This document shows, piece by piece, positions 1 to 8,053 of a stretch of DNA of 32,428 nt. Every line of letters begins with the position of its first letter. Positions within the stretch are counted from its first letter, which is position 1. The notes under the pieces were generated by a model. It made no database searches, was not told the DNA's origin, and saw nothing but the letters and a program-made list of their open reading frames with translations. The DNA comes from Sphaerochaetaceae bacterium (lineage in GTDB: Bacteria; Spirochaetota; Spirochaetia; Sphaerochaetales; Sphaerochaetaceae), in NCBI GenBank assembly GCA_024699225.1, contig JAILPZ010000053.1, forward strand, positions 1 to 32,428. The letters are read 5' to 3'. The position numbers and the translations under genes are program-made.

Positions 1-504
1 AACCTCAACTGGATCAAGAAAGAGATGGCTGAACAGACGAACCTTCAGTGCCTTAAGGGTTCCCTCTCAGATGCACTTGTCGGTGCAGATGTGTTTATCG
101 GTGTTTCAGCTCCGGGTCTTGTTACCAGAGAAATGGTTAAGACCATGAATAAAGATGCCATAATCTTTGCATGCGCCAACCCAACCCCCGAGATTTTCCC
201 TGATGAAGCCAGGGAAGGCGGAGCCAGGATAATCTGCACTGGAAGAAGTGACTACCCCAACCAGATAAACAACGTTCTTGCATTCCCCGGAATCTTCCGA
301 GGTGCTTTTGACGTGAGGGCAAAGGATATAAATGAAGAGATGAAGATAGCAGCTGCCGGTGCACTGGCTTCACTGATTCCTGAAGAGGAGCTCAGTGAAA
401 CCTGTATAATACCGAAGGCCTTTGACCCGAGGGTCGGAAAGGCTGTTGCAAAAGCTGTAGCCGAGGCTGCAATCAGAACGGGAGTTGCATCAATAGGCCA
501 GTGA
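1..504 (+). CDS. NAD(P)-dependent malic enzyme, C-terminal part (5' end outside window)
   Basis: Malic enzyme oxidatively decarboxylates malate to pyruvate in the cytoplasm, reducing NAD(P). Only the last 167 codons are present; the frame is open from the first base, so the gene begins upstream of the window. The visible part is the end of the NAD-binding domain: a [12 protein letters not shown] stretch, [10 protein letters not shown], the conserved [17 protein letters not shown] block, then FRGAFDVRA and a helical tail ending [11 protein letters not shown]. These blocks are typical of the short bacterial malic enzymes. Whether NAD or NADP is used cannot be read from this part. The stop codon lies inside the 3' end of the convergent STAS-kinase gene, overlapping it by 15 bases. 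Confidence 0.93.
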   Translation, partial: NLNWIKKEMAEQTNLQCLKGSLSDALVGADVFIGVSAPGLVTREMVKTMNKDAIIFACANPTPEIFPDEAREGGARIICTGRSDYPNQINNVLAFPGIFRGAFDVRAKDINEEMKIAAAGALASLIPEEELSETCIIPKAFDPRVGKAVAKAVAEAAIRTGVASIGQ

Positions 505-1659
505 ATCGGTCTCTTTCAGAAGCTCTTTGACAAGGTTCCTGCTGTAATCAAGCTTTGCAGTGTTACCTGGGTCTATAATCAGATTTCTCAAGATAACCCT
601 GAGCTGGCCTATAATCATGGCCTTGTTCATGAGCTTTCTGATTTCTTTCTTATCTGTTGTTCCAAAGTACTTCTCATAGACTTTTTCAAGGAAGTAATTT
701 GACTGCTCCCAGGTGAGGCCTAAGAATCTCTTTACTTCATCGTGGTTAAGCTCGGAGAAGCCGCGGAAGCCCAGGTATATTGAAGAGAATTCAAATACCG
801 GGTTACCTGTGGCCATTGTGTCCATATCAATGATTGTCGGCTCATTTTCATGCATCATTATGTTGTTTGTATGATAGTCACCGTGGATCACGTGGTTTGT
901 CTCAGGAATGGCCTCAATCATGCTCATGCACTTCTTTCTGTCTTCCTCGTCCATGTTGCCCTTAAGATCCTGATACCAGTCCAGAATTATCTTCTTCTGG
1001 TCCTTGAGAACTCCCTTGGGAGCTTCGGTTGCATGAATCTGTTTGAGTAAATCGACAAATATATCTACACACTCGTCTATCCTGGACGGGTCCTCAATAA
1101 TTACGGAAGACATGGACTTTGCATCTATAAGTTCAAAAACTGATGCGTATCTTTCTCCGACTTTGACAATATCATAGGAGATGGCTGTCGGAAGACCCAT
1201 GATGAGGGCCCTTCTGGCTACGTCTCTTTCGTTCTTGATTATACTGAGTGCATCAGGGTTTTTATAAACCTTGACTATGGTTTCGGGGTCTGTTCTGTAT
1301 ACTATTCCCTTGGCGCCTTCACCTATTACCTCACAGCCATCCAAATTCATGGTTTTGTAGGCTTTCTCTACTTCAAACATCTCTACAAAGCCGGTTGTAT
1401 CCAGTATTTCATATATCTCAGAATTTGCGTTTATAATCCTGACGTCTCCAAAGTTCTTCTTAAGCCTGAGGATAATTCTGAGTCCTGCACTTGATATGTA
1501 TTCAAGGTCCTGAAAATCAAGAACAACGTCAGAGAATTCTTTCTGTTTGAGCTCTTCATTCATCTCTTTCTCAAGAGCCTCTGAGTTTCCAGAATCAACC
1601 TTTCCTGAAAATGCTACAACTGCTGATTGTCCGTCATACTTAACTTCTACTTTTCCCAT
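490..1659 (-). CDS. STAS domain fused to an aminoglycoside-phosphotransferase-like kinase
   Basis: This is a 389-residue two-domain protein. Residues 1-100 form a STAS (anti-anti-sigma) domain with the YISSAGLR motif; Ser56/Ser57 are the usual phosphorylation position. Residues 108-385 resemble the APH/choline-kinase fold: a Gly-rich loop GEGAKG at 113-118, a VKVYK lysine at 130, an ERD helix at 144, the catalytic loop HGDYHTNN at 259-266 (Asp261, Asn266) and the metal-binding IDMD at 277-280. All key kinase residues are present, so it is probably active, but its substrate (protein, sugar or small molecule) is unknown. It is the last gene of the operon and starts 2 bases after the phosphatase gene ends. 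It is best explained as an output or effector protein whose kinase is controlled through its STAS domain; that role is inferred. Confidence 0.85.
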   Translation of the reverse strand: MGKVEVKYDGQSAVVAFSGKVDSGNSEALEKEMNEELKQKEFSDVVLDFQDLEYISSAGLRIILRLKKNFGDVRIINANSEIYEILDTTGFVEMFEVEKAYKTMNLDGCEVIGEGAKGIVYRTDPETIVKVYKNPDALSIIKNERDVARRALIMGLPTAISYDIVKVGERYASVFELIDAKSMSSVIIEDPSRIDECVDIFVDLLKQIHATEAPKGVLKDQKKIILDWYQDLKGNMDEEDRKKCMSMIEAIPETNHVIHGDYHTNNIMMHENEPTIIDMDTMATGNPVFEFSSIYLGFRGFSELNHDEVKRFLGLTWEQSNYFLEKVYEKYFGTTDKKEIRKLMNKAMIIGQLRVILRNLIIDPGNTAKLDYSRNLVKELLKETDSLAY

Positions 1660-1661
1660 AT

Positions 1662-3782
1662 CTATTTCCTTATATTTTTCTTAAGCGTTACCCTGTTCTT
1701 CCCGTCAGCATATTCATAGCTGAAGTCATCCATAGTTTTCTTTACCATGAAAATTCCAAGTCCGCCTATTTCCCTTTCTTCAGCGGAAAGACTTATGTCC
1801 GGGTCATCTTTAGAAAGAGGATTGAAGGCTTCTCCGTTATCTTCCAGTACAACGGTTGCCATACCGTCCTTAACTGAACAGCTTATTTTCACCGAGCCCT
1901 TCTCTCCGTTTCTGTAGGCGTAGGAACAGATGTTTACAAACAGTTCTTCAACTGCCATATCAAGCTGTCTCTCTGCCTTTTCTCCTGAGCCTGAAGCCTC
2001 AATTTCATTATTTATAAAGGCAATTACTTCATCAAGACGGCTCTTATCTGCTTCTACTGTGAGTGTTTTTGTCTCAGGTCCCCTGTAGATAAGGCACATC
2101 TGGGTCTGGTCATCAAACTGAGGAGCTCCGTCTGCAAATACGGCTACCGCCTGACTTACCGTATTTATGTAATCTTCCGGCTTTTCAGAGCGACAGGAAT
2201 TAAGAGATTCAAGGATTCTGTTTCTTCCGAAAAGCTCCTTTTCATTGTTATTTGCCTCTGTTATTCCATCCGTGTAGACATAGATGGCTTCTCCGCTTTC
2301 AAGGTTGATTTCGTATGTTGAGTACTTTGAAGATTCAAATCCTCCCAGAACGAAGCCATGACGGTCCTTTATCATCTCAAAGAGACCGTTACTGCGTCTT
2401 ACCATGGGGTACTCATGACCTGCGTTTGAACAGAGCATTTTACCTGTGGAGATTTCAAGTATTCCAAGCCACGCCGTTACGAACATTTCCGCAGCATTAC
2501 TGCGGCAAAGCTGTCTGTTTGCATCTGAAAGGATTTCTCCCGGTGTTCCGCCGAGCTTTGCCCTTTCAGCTATGATTATCTTTGATTCCATCATAAACAG
2601 TGCAGCCGGGAATCCCTTTCCTGATACATCTGCAATTACAAGCCCGAGATGGTCATTATCTATGAAGAAAAAGTCGTAGAAGTCTCCTCCTACCTCTTTG
2701 GCTGTGAGCATGTCTGCGTAGATATCAAACTCTTTTCTATCCGGGAAAGGCGGGAAGGCATTTGGAACTGCATTTGACTGTATGGTGTTTGCAAGGCGCA
2801 GGTCCGAGCGGGACTTCTCCGCCTCAACATTCATTTCAGTAACCCTGTTTATGTAGTCTCCGAGACCCTGTTCAAGGGACTTGAGCGCATCTACAAGCCT
2901 GTGGAATTCATAGATGTTTCCACCGTCATTGTTTTCAAAGAAACGTGTTTTGTTAAGCTCCTCGGAAGAAGAAAGATTCTTTCCGTAGCTGAGGAAGTCT
3001 TCAGCTGAGCTTGTAAGCTTTATTATGGCCTCAGTGTTTTTCCTGACCTTCCTGGAGCCTATTATCATGGTAATGATTATTACGGCTGCCATGGCCAGGA
3101 CAACCTGAATTGTATACTCTATCAGGACTCCCTTTATCCTTTCTACGGACATATCAATACCCATGTAACAGATTACGTTTCCCTGGGAATCTTTGACAGG
3201 CATGTAGCCGTAAATCCAGACTATTCCTCCCGTTCTCTCCAGCTTTGCAGATGTGTTTTCGGTCAGTACAAGTGTCCTGAATTCGGCAGGAGAGACAGTA
3301 TCCATGGTTCCCGGAAAACACGGGACCTCTTCTCCCCAGTAACCGTCAGCAAGATAAACAATCCTGGAGTTCTTCTCATCATAATTTACAAGGAAGACAG
3401 AGGAAACGAGTTCACTGTTCCTGTTGTATTTTTCAAGCAGTGAACGGACGTTTTTGTACTCCTCTGTTTTTGTCAGGTGTGAAAAGCGGTCCTTATATTT
3501 GAACCAGGCTTCTTCCTTCTCGAAGTTAAAGGCCGGGATATCTGCGTTTATCTTCTCAACTTCTGAAGAGAGAAACATCACGTCCTTTTCATTTAATTCC
3601 GAAGAAGCCATGGCAGATACATCTCTTATCACGGCGGCGCTGTCCTCAAGAGCTCCGACTATAAAGCTTATGTATCCGAGCACCAGTGCAGACAGGGCCA
3701 TGAAAAAGACAACCTGTAAAACGGTTGTGCCTATGAGATGCCTTATACTGACTGTTTTCTTTTCTTTGTTTTCTTTCATCAC
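1662..3782 (-). CDS. Membrane sensor with SpoIIE-type PP2C phosphatase and RsbW-like kinase domains
   Basis: This 706-residue protein combines the two opposing activities of a partner switch. A membrane segment at about 18-43 and another at about 222-243 flank an extracytoplasmic sensor of roughly 180 residues, whose end (YGYMPVKDSQGN...YMGIDMS) looks like a Cache/PAS-type ligand domain. The PP2C (SpoIIE/RsbU) domain follows, with metal-binding motifs GGDFYD 365-370, DVSGKG 385-390, YTDG around 503-506 and DDQT 557-560. An HATPase_c domain of the RsbW type occupies about 575-706, with EELFVN 612-617, DNGEAFNP 648-655 and GGLGIFMV 673-680. PP2C would dephosphorylate STAS proteins and the HATPase would phosphorylate them. 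Its start overlaps the upstream STAS stop as ATGA, so translation is coupled. Confidence 0.93.
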   Translation of the reverse strand: MMKENKEKKTVSIRHLIGTTVLQVVFFMALSALVLGYISFIVGALEDSAAVIRDVSAMASSELNEKDVMFLSSEVEKINADIPAFNFEKEEAWFKYKDRFSHLTKTEEYKNVRSLLEKYNRNSELVSSVFLVNYDEKNSRIVYLADGYWGEEVPCFPGTMDTVSPAEFRTLVLTENTSAKLERTGGIVWIYGYMPVKDSQGNVICYMGIDMSVERIKGVLIEYTIQVVLAMAAVIIITMIIGSRKVRKNTEAIIKLTSSAEDFLSYGKNLSSSEELNKTRFFENNDGGNIYEFHRLVDALKSLEQGLGDYINRVTEMNVEAEKSRSDLRLANTIQSNAVPNAFPPFPDRKEFDIYADMLTAKEVGGDFYDFFFIDNDHLGLVIADVSGKGFPAALFMMESKIIIAERAKLGGTPGEILSDANRQLCRSNAAEMFVTAWLGILEISTGKMLCSNAGHEYPMVRRSNGLFEMIKDRHGFVLGGFESSKYSTYEINLESGEAIYVYTDGITEANNNEKELFGRNRILESLNSCRSEKPEDYINTVSQAVAVFADGAPQFDDQTQMCLIYRGPETKTLTVEADKSRLDEVIAFINNEIEASGSGEKAERQLDMAVEELFVNICSYAYRNGEKGSVKISCSVKDGMATVVLEDNGEAFNPLSKDDPDISLSAEEREIGGLGIFMVKKTMDDFSYEYADGKNRVTLKKNIRK

Positions 3783-4072
3783 TCAATATCCAGAACACCT
3801 GTAAATCCGGTTACTTCAAAGATCTCCATGACTTCGGGAGTTACATTTCTGACAACCATATTTCCGTTTTTTCCTATATGCTTCTGAGCTGCAAGGATGA
3901 GTCTCAGTCCTGCTGAAGAAATGTACTCAAGACCGGAAAGATCCAGGATGAGCTCTCCGGATTTTTCTACTGTTTCAAGTTCTTTTTCAAATTCAGCAGA
4001 CGTTACCGCATCAAGACGTCCGTCTATCTTAAGGGTTGTCTTATCCCCCTCTACAGTTCTTGTAATCGTCAT
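3779..4072 (-). CDS. STAS-domain anti-sigma-factor antagonist (RsbV/SpoIIAA-like)
   Basis: A 97-residue single STAS domain, the normal length for RsbV/SpoIIAA proteins. The [13 protein letters not shown] block at about 48-60 carries the Ser52/Ser53 pair where anti-sigma kinases phosphorylate. A GGGAG ribosome site precedes the ATG by a normal distance. It heads a three-gene operon with the phosphatase/kinase and the STAS-kinase and overlaps the next gene by 4 bases (ATGA). In known partner switches the unphosphorylated STAS protein binds the RsbW-like kinase and frees its target. No sigma factor is encoded here, so the final target is not visible. Confidence 0.93.
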   Translation of the reverse strand: MTITRTVEGDKTTLKIDGRLDAVTSAEFEKELETVEKSGELILDLSGLEYISSAGLRLILAAQKHIGKNGNMVVRNVTPEVMEIFEVTGFTGVLDIE

Positions 4073-4098
4073 TTATTATCTCCCGTAACTGTTTTTAT

Positions 4099-4125
4099 GT
4101 TATAACCTACAGGGCTGTTTTTCAA
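4099..4125 (-). promoter_or_regulatory. Possible promoter of the STAS operon
   Basis: On the minus strand a TTGAAA (4125-4120) is followed after 15 bases by TATAAC (4104-4099), 27 bases before the STAS start codon. The spacer is shorter than the ideal 17, so this is only a candidate. Confidence 0.3.
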
Positions 4126-4216
4126 CTTTTCTTATGTATGGAGAAATGTGTAAATTTTCCCGGTTCCGTTGTTACTTCAAGATTTTTGAACAAACATTTG
4201 TATCAGGAGGAAAACA

Positions 4217-5485
4217 ATGAAAGTCAAAAATTATTTATCCTTATTACTGGCAGCACTAATAGTATTTGCAGCAGTCTCCTGCTCATCAACCGTAACTTCA
4301 AAGGGCGTAACAGACACAACTGCAACTACAACAAGTACAGCAACTGTTTCAGGTTCAAACTATTCTGATTCTTCTGACGGAGGACATGCAATAGAGGCAA
4401 ACGGAACAACTGCCGTCTACAGCGACATAACAGTTACAAAAACCGGTGATGCCGACGGAGACAATGCAGACTTCTACGGAGAAAATGCAGCGGTTTTTGC
4501 AACAAACAAGGCTACACTCACCATAACAAATGCAACAATTGATACAAACGGCAAGCATGCAAATGGTGTATTTTCATATGGCAGCGGCACAACTGCAACA
4601 ATTTCTGACTCAACAATAACAACTTACGGAAACTGTTCAGGCGGAATCATGACTACCGGAGGCGGTACAACAATTGCCACTGACCTTATCATCCACACCT
4701 ACGGTAACTCATCAGCTTCCATCCGTTCAGACAGGGGCGGCGGCACAGTAAGTGTTAACGGCGGCTCCTACATAACCGAAGGAACAGGTTCTCCTGCCAT
4801 CTACTCAACAGCCGAGATAACTGTAACAGATGCTTATCTTGAATCAACAGCTTCCCAGGGTGTTGTAGTTGAAGGAAAGAACTCAGTTACTCTTGAGAAC
4901 TGCACACTTGTTGCAAGCAACATCAAGAAGAACAGCAAAAAGAGTTCCTGGTACCAGGCAGTCATGATCTATCAGAGCATGAGCGGAGATGCATCTACAG
5001 GAACTTCAAGTTTCACAATGAACGGCGGAAGTCTTGTTAACGCAAACGGAGATATCTTCTTTGTAAACAACACAGCATGTGAAATCTCCCTCTACGATGC
5101 AGAAATTGTGAATAATGATGCAGACGGCCTCTTCCTCAGAGCTGCTGCAGCCGGATGGGGAAAGAGCGGTTCAAACGGCGGTAAGATCAACCTCTATGCT
5201 GCCCAGCAGTCAATAGTCGGAGACATAGCCGTAGACAGCGTATCAGTCCTCAATTTCTACCTTAACGACGAGAGTTCATTTGTCGGAAGCATTTCAAATG
5301 AAGGTAAGACCTTTGTTTCTCTGGACAGCACAAGTACATGGACACTGACAGCAGATTCATATGTAACTTCACTCACCTGCAGTGCTTCTTCAATCAACCT
5401 TAACGGTTACACTCTCTACGTAAACGGCACAGCTTACACAGAGGGAACTTCTTCAACAGGTTCAGCAACTTCAATTACAAAGTAA
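4217..5485 (+). CDS. Secreted lipoprotein, Thr/Ser/Asn-rich right-handed beta-helix (adhesin-like)
   Basis: This is a 422-residue exported protein with a lipoprotein signal peptide: a charged start, a hydrophobic core and a lipobox ending AAVSC, with lipidated Cys22. A low-complexity Thr/Ser/Ala linker of about 30 residues follows. The rest is a series of short, Gly/Asn/Thr-rich beta repeats (TATISDSTITTYGN, TVSVNGGSYITEG, SVTLENCTLVAS, SFTMNGGSLVNANG), the pattern of pectin-lyase-like parallel beta-helices in adhesins and autotransporter passengers. No catalytic motif is seen, so a surface or binding role is more likely than an enzyme, but function is unknown. A perfect AGGAGG sits upstream of the ATG. 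It is a single-gene unit closed by a strong terminator. Confidence 0.85.
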   Translation: MKVKNYLSLLLAALIVFAAVSCSSTVTSKGVTDTTATTTSTATVSGSNYSDSSDGGHAIEANGTTAVYSDITVTKTGDADGDNADFYGENAAVFATNKATLTITNATIDTNGKHANGVFSYGSGTTATISDSTITTYGNCSGGIMTTGGGTTIATDLIIHTYGNSSASIRSDRGGGTVSVNGGSYITEGTGSPAIYSTAEITVTDAYLESTASQGVVVEGKNSVTLENCTLVASNIKKNSKKSSWYQAVMIYQSMSGDASTGTSSFTMNGGSLVNANGDIFFVNNTACEISLYDAEIVNNDADGLFLRAAAAGWGKSGSNGGKINLYAAQQSIVGDIAVDSVSVLNFYLNDESSFVGSISNEGKTFVSLDSTSTWTLTADSYVTSLTCSASSINLNGYTLYVNGTAYTEGTSSTGSATSITK

Positions 5486-5510
5486 TAAGAAGTTTCTACT
5501 ATAGAATTAG

Positions 5511-5564
5511 AGGCTGTAACAGAAAGCCGCCATTCCCGGCGGTGTGTTACAGCCTCCTTTTTTT
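5511..5564 (+). terminator. Intrinsic terminator after the beta-helix lipoprotein
   Basis: AGGCTGTAACA pairs with TGTTACAGCCT, enclosing an inner CCGCC/GGCGG hairpin, and is followed by a seven-T run. The arms are nearly the same as those of the fhs terminator. Confidence 0.92.
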
Positions 5565-5574
5565 GTTTATCCAG

Positions 5575-5801
5575 TCCATGTGATTAAAATATAAGGCCTT
5601 GCAACCCTTTAAGCTGTCTATAAATACACTGCTTTTCTTTTTTCTTCAGTGAAATGTTTTTTTCCATGTCAATTGGATGAAGAAATTTAGATAATCACCC
5701 TTACAATTATAAAATGGATGAAGAAAACAAGGCTTGCAAAGCTTTAAGCTGTCTATAAATACGCCGCTTTGCTTTTTTCTTCAGTGAAATAATTTTTTCC
5801 A
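5575..5801. repeat. Tandem ~136-bp noncoding repeat, left part (two units)
   Basis: Two direct copies lie here: 5575-5699 (truncated or fused at its left end) and 5700-5801 (cut by the insertion sequence). Each holds the invariant 17-bp core AAGCTGTCTATAAATAC (5611-5627 and 5746-5762), a pyrimidine-rich stretch, the palindromic TTCAGTGAA and a TTTTTTCCA tail. GGATGAAG boxes mark unit starts and ends. Stops in all frames and the high A+T content argue against coding. With the terminator this accounts for the 397-bp gap between 5486 and 5882. Confidence 0.85.
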
Positions 5802-5826
5802 GGCTCTTGGAAGTTTTTGTTGTTCA
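5802..5826 (+). repeat. Left terminal inverted repeat of the insertion sequence
   Basis: It starts GGCTCTTGG and ends TTTTTGTTGTTCA, matching the right end (7757 back to 7733) at 19 of 25 positions. The best conserved part is the inner TTTTTGTTG(T/C)TCA. Confidence 0.7.
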
Positions 5827-5882
5827 ACCCCCTAAATTAAAGATTATTTTTTCCACGTAATGGTACTATTGAGAAAGGATTT

Positions 5883-6332
5883 TTATCCCAGAATCTTAGA
5901 ACACAGATCCCTTAACTGGGCTACCAACTCATAATCTACGATAGAGAATTCTTCATCGGAATCTTTATCGTCGAGTTCCAGGTAAGGCTTGCAGTATTCT
6001 TTAAGTCTAGGGGCCTTGATCGCTTCAGGAACGGCCTTAAAGTCGTATCTGCACAGAAAACGATCGATTATTTCTCTCTGTTCGTATGCTGCTTTCAGAA
6101 CATTCATTGCATACCGTTTCTTACATAGAGCTTTAATCAAAGCTTTTTCTTTCTTTTTCTTCAGGTAAACAATTTCATGTTTTTGAGTGTCACTTAAGTA
6201 GAAATAGTCTTGCCCATGACCAAAGCTTATGATCACATTGCCTTCAGGTGCTACTTCAAGATCCTTTAACGCTTTCTCAATAAGAAAATTAAGTTTATCT
6301 CTTTCTTCAAGAAGAGATTCCCTCAATCCCAT
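5883..6332 (-). CDS. Accessory protein of the insertion sequence; N-terminal half of a nuclease-associated family
   Basis: A 149-residue, charged, mostly helical protein, transcribed after the transposase. Its start codon lies inside the end of the transposase gene (26-base overlap) and has a perfect AGGAGG site, so it is really translated and probably coupled. From memory, the start (MGLRESLLEERDKLN), the APEG turn and the positively charged KKKKEKALIKALCKKRY stretch resemble the N-terminal half of a family of about 300-residue gut-clostridial proteins. The second half of those proteins looks like a restriction-endonuclease fold. That nuclease half is missing here, and the protein ends in its own tail (VAQLRDLCSKILG). 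It is either a shortened derivative kept as a DNA-binding helper or a decayed passenger. Function unknown. Confidence 0.75.
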   Translation of the reverse strand: MGLRESLLEERDKLNFLIEKALKDLEVAPEGNVIISFGHGQDYFYLSDTQKHEIVYLKKKKEKALIKALCKKRYAMNVLKAAYEQREIIDRFLCRYDFKAVPEAIKAPRLKEYCKPYLELDDKDSDEEFSIVDYELVAQLRDLCSKILG

Positions 6333-7638
6333 TCGTGTTTCCTCCTAAAAATATCTGATATTTACTCCAAACTACGTTGGAGAGTTTTATATTTAGTTCT
6401 TGTGGCAGGAACATCTGCCAGATTCTCATAAAGAAGTATTCGAAATCCCTGTATCCGAAGGCTACTCTTTTCAAAACCTTTATCTTGTTCATAAATCCTT
6501 CTATCACTCCTGATGAGACTGGATAATCTGCATGGTTTACTATTTCATCTGTCCATCGGATTTTGTTTCTGGCAAATCTAATCAGCTCAGGGATTCTTGA
6601 TTCATTAGCCATCTTGCACCAGTTCTCCCATCCTTTTCTCATCTCTTCTCTATCCCTGCATTTGTCATAGAGAAGCTGAAGGCTCTCTTTCATATGTATA
6701 CACACGTCCAGATCATGATTTTCTTCCATCATTGTCTGAAGCATGAGTTTTGCATTCCAGTCTTCTTCGCTTTCTATATTTTCAGGGAACTTCTTGTTTA
6801 TCAGTCTATTTGCATGTTTAAGCCTTTCTGCTGCCTCGTAATTGCCTTCCAGTCGGAAATTTCTGTATGTTCTGGCTCTGACCCTGTCCATCACTCCGTC
6901 ATTGTAATTTTTAATCATGTGGAAGTAGTCACATACTCTCTTGCAGCCGGGCAAATATTTCTTTACAACAACGTTGTAACTTGCATTCTGGTCCATAGAG
7001 AACGCTTTAATTTTCTTGTAAAACTTTTCGCTGAACTGGGAGAAAAACGGTACAAGGTCTTCTGCCGCATTCCCTTTGTGAAAGTAGAGAGGCACCTTTC
7101 TGATGGTGTCTATCACCATAGTTGCATAACTGTGATTCTTCTCTATTGAAAACTCATCTACTGAACATAACTCAGGTGGTTCCGGTTCGGGTGCTGCTTC
7201 TTTTATCTGTTTCAGATAGCTCTTGTGTATGCTTTTTATCTGGTAGCAGGACATGTTGTATTCTTTTGCCTTATGTTTTACATTGACGTTTTGTGCATCA
7301 AAGGATTCACATATTTCTTTTGCCAAATCTGCAGTGCAGTGTGTTCCGCCGAATCTGAATGGTATTTTCTCTGTAAAATAGTCGTAGCAGTTGTCACATC
7401 TTAGAACCCTGTGATCTACATGCCAGTATGTTTCATGTGGTCCTACATTCTGTGCTCTTAGAGCTATTGTTCTCCACTTGTGGACTGTTCTCTTCTGTTT
7501 GCAGAACGGACAGACTCCTGCATCTGTCGTTGGCCTAAAGTAGATGTGCAAGACGTCATCTATTACTTCGTTCTTGTATTGATTAAAAGGTTCACAAGGA
7601 AGGGAAATCTTGATATTCTGTAAACAGTATTTGGGCAT
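6307..7638 (-). CDS. ISL3-family transposase
   Basis: A 443-residue DDE transposase that cuts and joins the ends of its own element. The N-terminal zinc-binding region has CPFC (Cys43/46) and CDNC (Cys81/84) pairs, followed by a helix-turn-helix-like segment. The catalytic triad is visible: SVDEFS (Asp161), SMDQNASY (Asp216) and SGVIEGFMNKIKVLKR (Glu380), followed by the family's FGYRDFEYF-MRI ending. The start at 7638 is chosen because AAAAGGAG precedes it; an in-frame GTG at 7677 would add 13 residues without a better ribosome site. The length agrees with intact ISL3 transposases and there is no frameshift, so the element may be active. Confidence 0.93.
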   Translation of the reverse strand: MPKYCLQNIKISLPCEPFNQYKNEVIDDVLHIYFRPTTDAGVCPFCKQKRTVHKWRTIALRAQNVGPHETYWHVDHRVLRCDNCYDYFTEKIPFRFGGTHCTADLAKEICESFDAQNVNVKHKAKEYNMSCYQIKSIHKSYLKQIKEAAPEPEPPELCSVDEFSIEKNHSYATMVIDTIRKVPLYFHKGNAAEDLVPFFSQFSEKFYKKIKAFSMDQNASYNVVVKKYLPGCKRVCDYFHMIKNYNDGVMDRVRARTYRNFRLEGNYEAAERLKHANRLINKKFPENIESEEDWNAKLMLQTMMEENHDLDVCIHMKESLQLLYDKCRDREEMRKGWENWCKMANESRIPELIRFARNKIRWTDEIVNHADYPVSSGVIEGFMNKIKVLKRVAFGYRDFEYFFMRIWQMFLPQELNIKLSNVVWSKYQIFLGGNTNGIEGISS

Positions 7639-7732
7639 GTGTGTCTCCTTTTTTTTTGAACGATTAAATTGTGACACATATGCTCTTTTTATTTAACTAC
7701 TAAAAATTTCTAATTTTTCCTGTTTTTCCTAT

Positions 7733-7757
7733 TGAGCAACAAAAATTTTAATGACCC
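7733..7757 (-). repeat. Right terminal inverted repeat of the insertion sequence
   Basis: Read on the minus strand it begins GGGTCATTA and ends TTTTTGTTGCTCA, pairing with the left end at 19 of 25 positions. Its outermost bases (AATGACCC) also resemble the repeat-array sequence AATCACCC at 5693-5700, so the true boundary could lie further in. Confidence 0.6.
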
Positions 7758-8053
7758 CTTACAATTATAAAATGGATGAAGAAAACAAGGCTTGCAAGGC
7801 TTTAAGCTGTCTATAAATACCCCTATTTACCTTTATCTTTCAGTGAAATATTATTTTCCATGTTGATTGGATGAAGAAATTTAGATATTTAACCTTACAA
7901 TTATAAAATGGATGAAGATATAAAGCATTGCAACCCTTTAAGCTGTCTATAAATACCCCTATTTACCTTTATCTTTCAGTGAAAAATTTTTTTCCAGATT
8001 AAATGGATGAAGAATTTTAGATATTTGACTTCAAATAGATAAATTGGATGAAG
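7758..8053. repeat. Tandem ~136-bp noncoding repeat, right part (two full units and a partial)
   Basis: Unit 7758-7893 (136 bp) and unit 7894-8028 (135 bp) begin CTTACAATTATAAAATGG. They share the 17-bp core AAGCTGTCTATAAATAC (7804-7820, 7940-7956), the palindrome TTTCAGTGAAA and an end box GGATGAAGAA(A/T)TTTAGATATT. A degenerate third start runs from 8029 to 8053. They are in the same orientation as the two left units. Most of the noncoding stretch 7678-8251 is this array. Confidence 0.87.

Larger units (their letters stand above)
5802..7757 (-). mobile_element. ISL3-family insertion sequence (about 1.96 kb) with an accessory gene
   Basis: The element holds an ISL3-type transposase gene and a small second gene, bounded by imperfect 25-bp inverted repeats (19/25 identical). 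The left end begins GGCTCTTGG, as expected for ISL3 ends; the right end reads GGGTCATTA on the opposite strand. Both ORFs are intact. No 8-bp target duplication is visible at these ends. The element sits inside the tandem repeat array and lacks about 34 bp of the expected repeat unit at the junction, so the exact ends are uncertain by a few bases. Confidence 0.8.

Noticed and set aside
4138-4368. Small plus-strand frame overlapping the lipoprotein start
   Set aside because: It is out of frame with the well-supported lipoprotein gene, lacks a ribosome site and has no protein-like pattern.
5575-8053. CRISPR array
   Set aside because: The repeat unit is about 136 bp with similar sequence throughout, not short repeats separated by unique spacers, and no cas gene is present.
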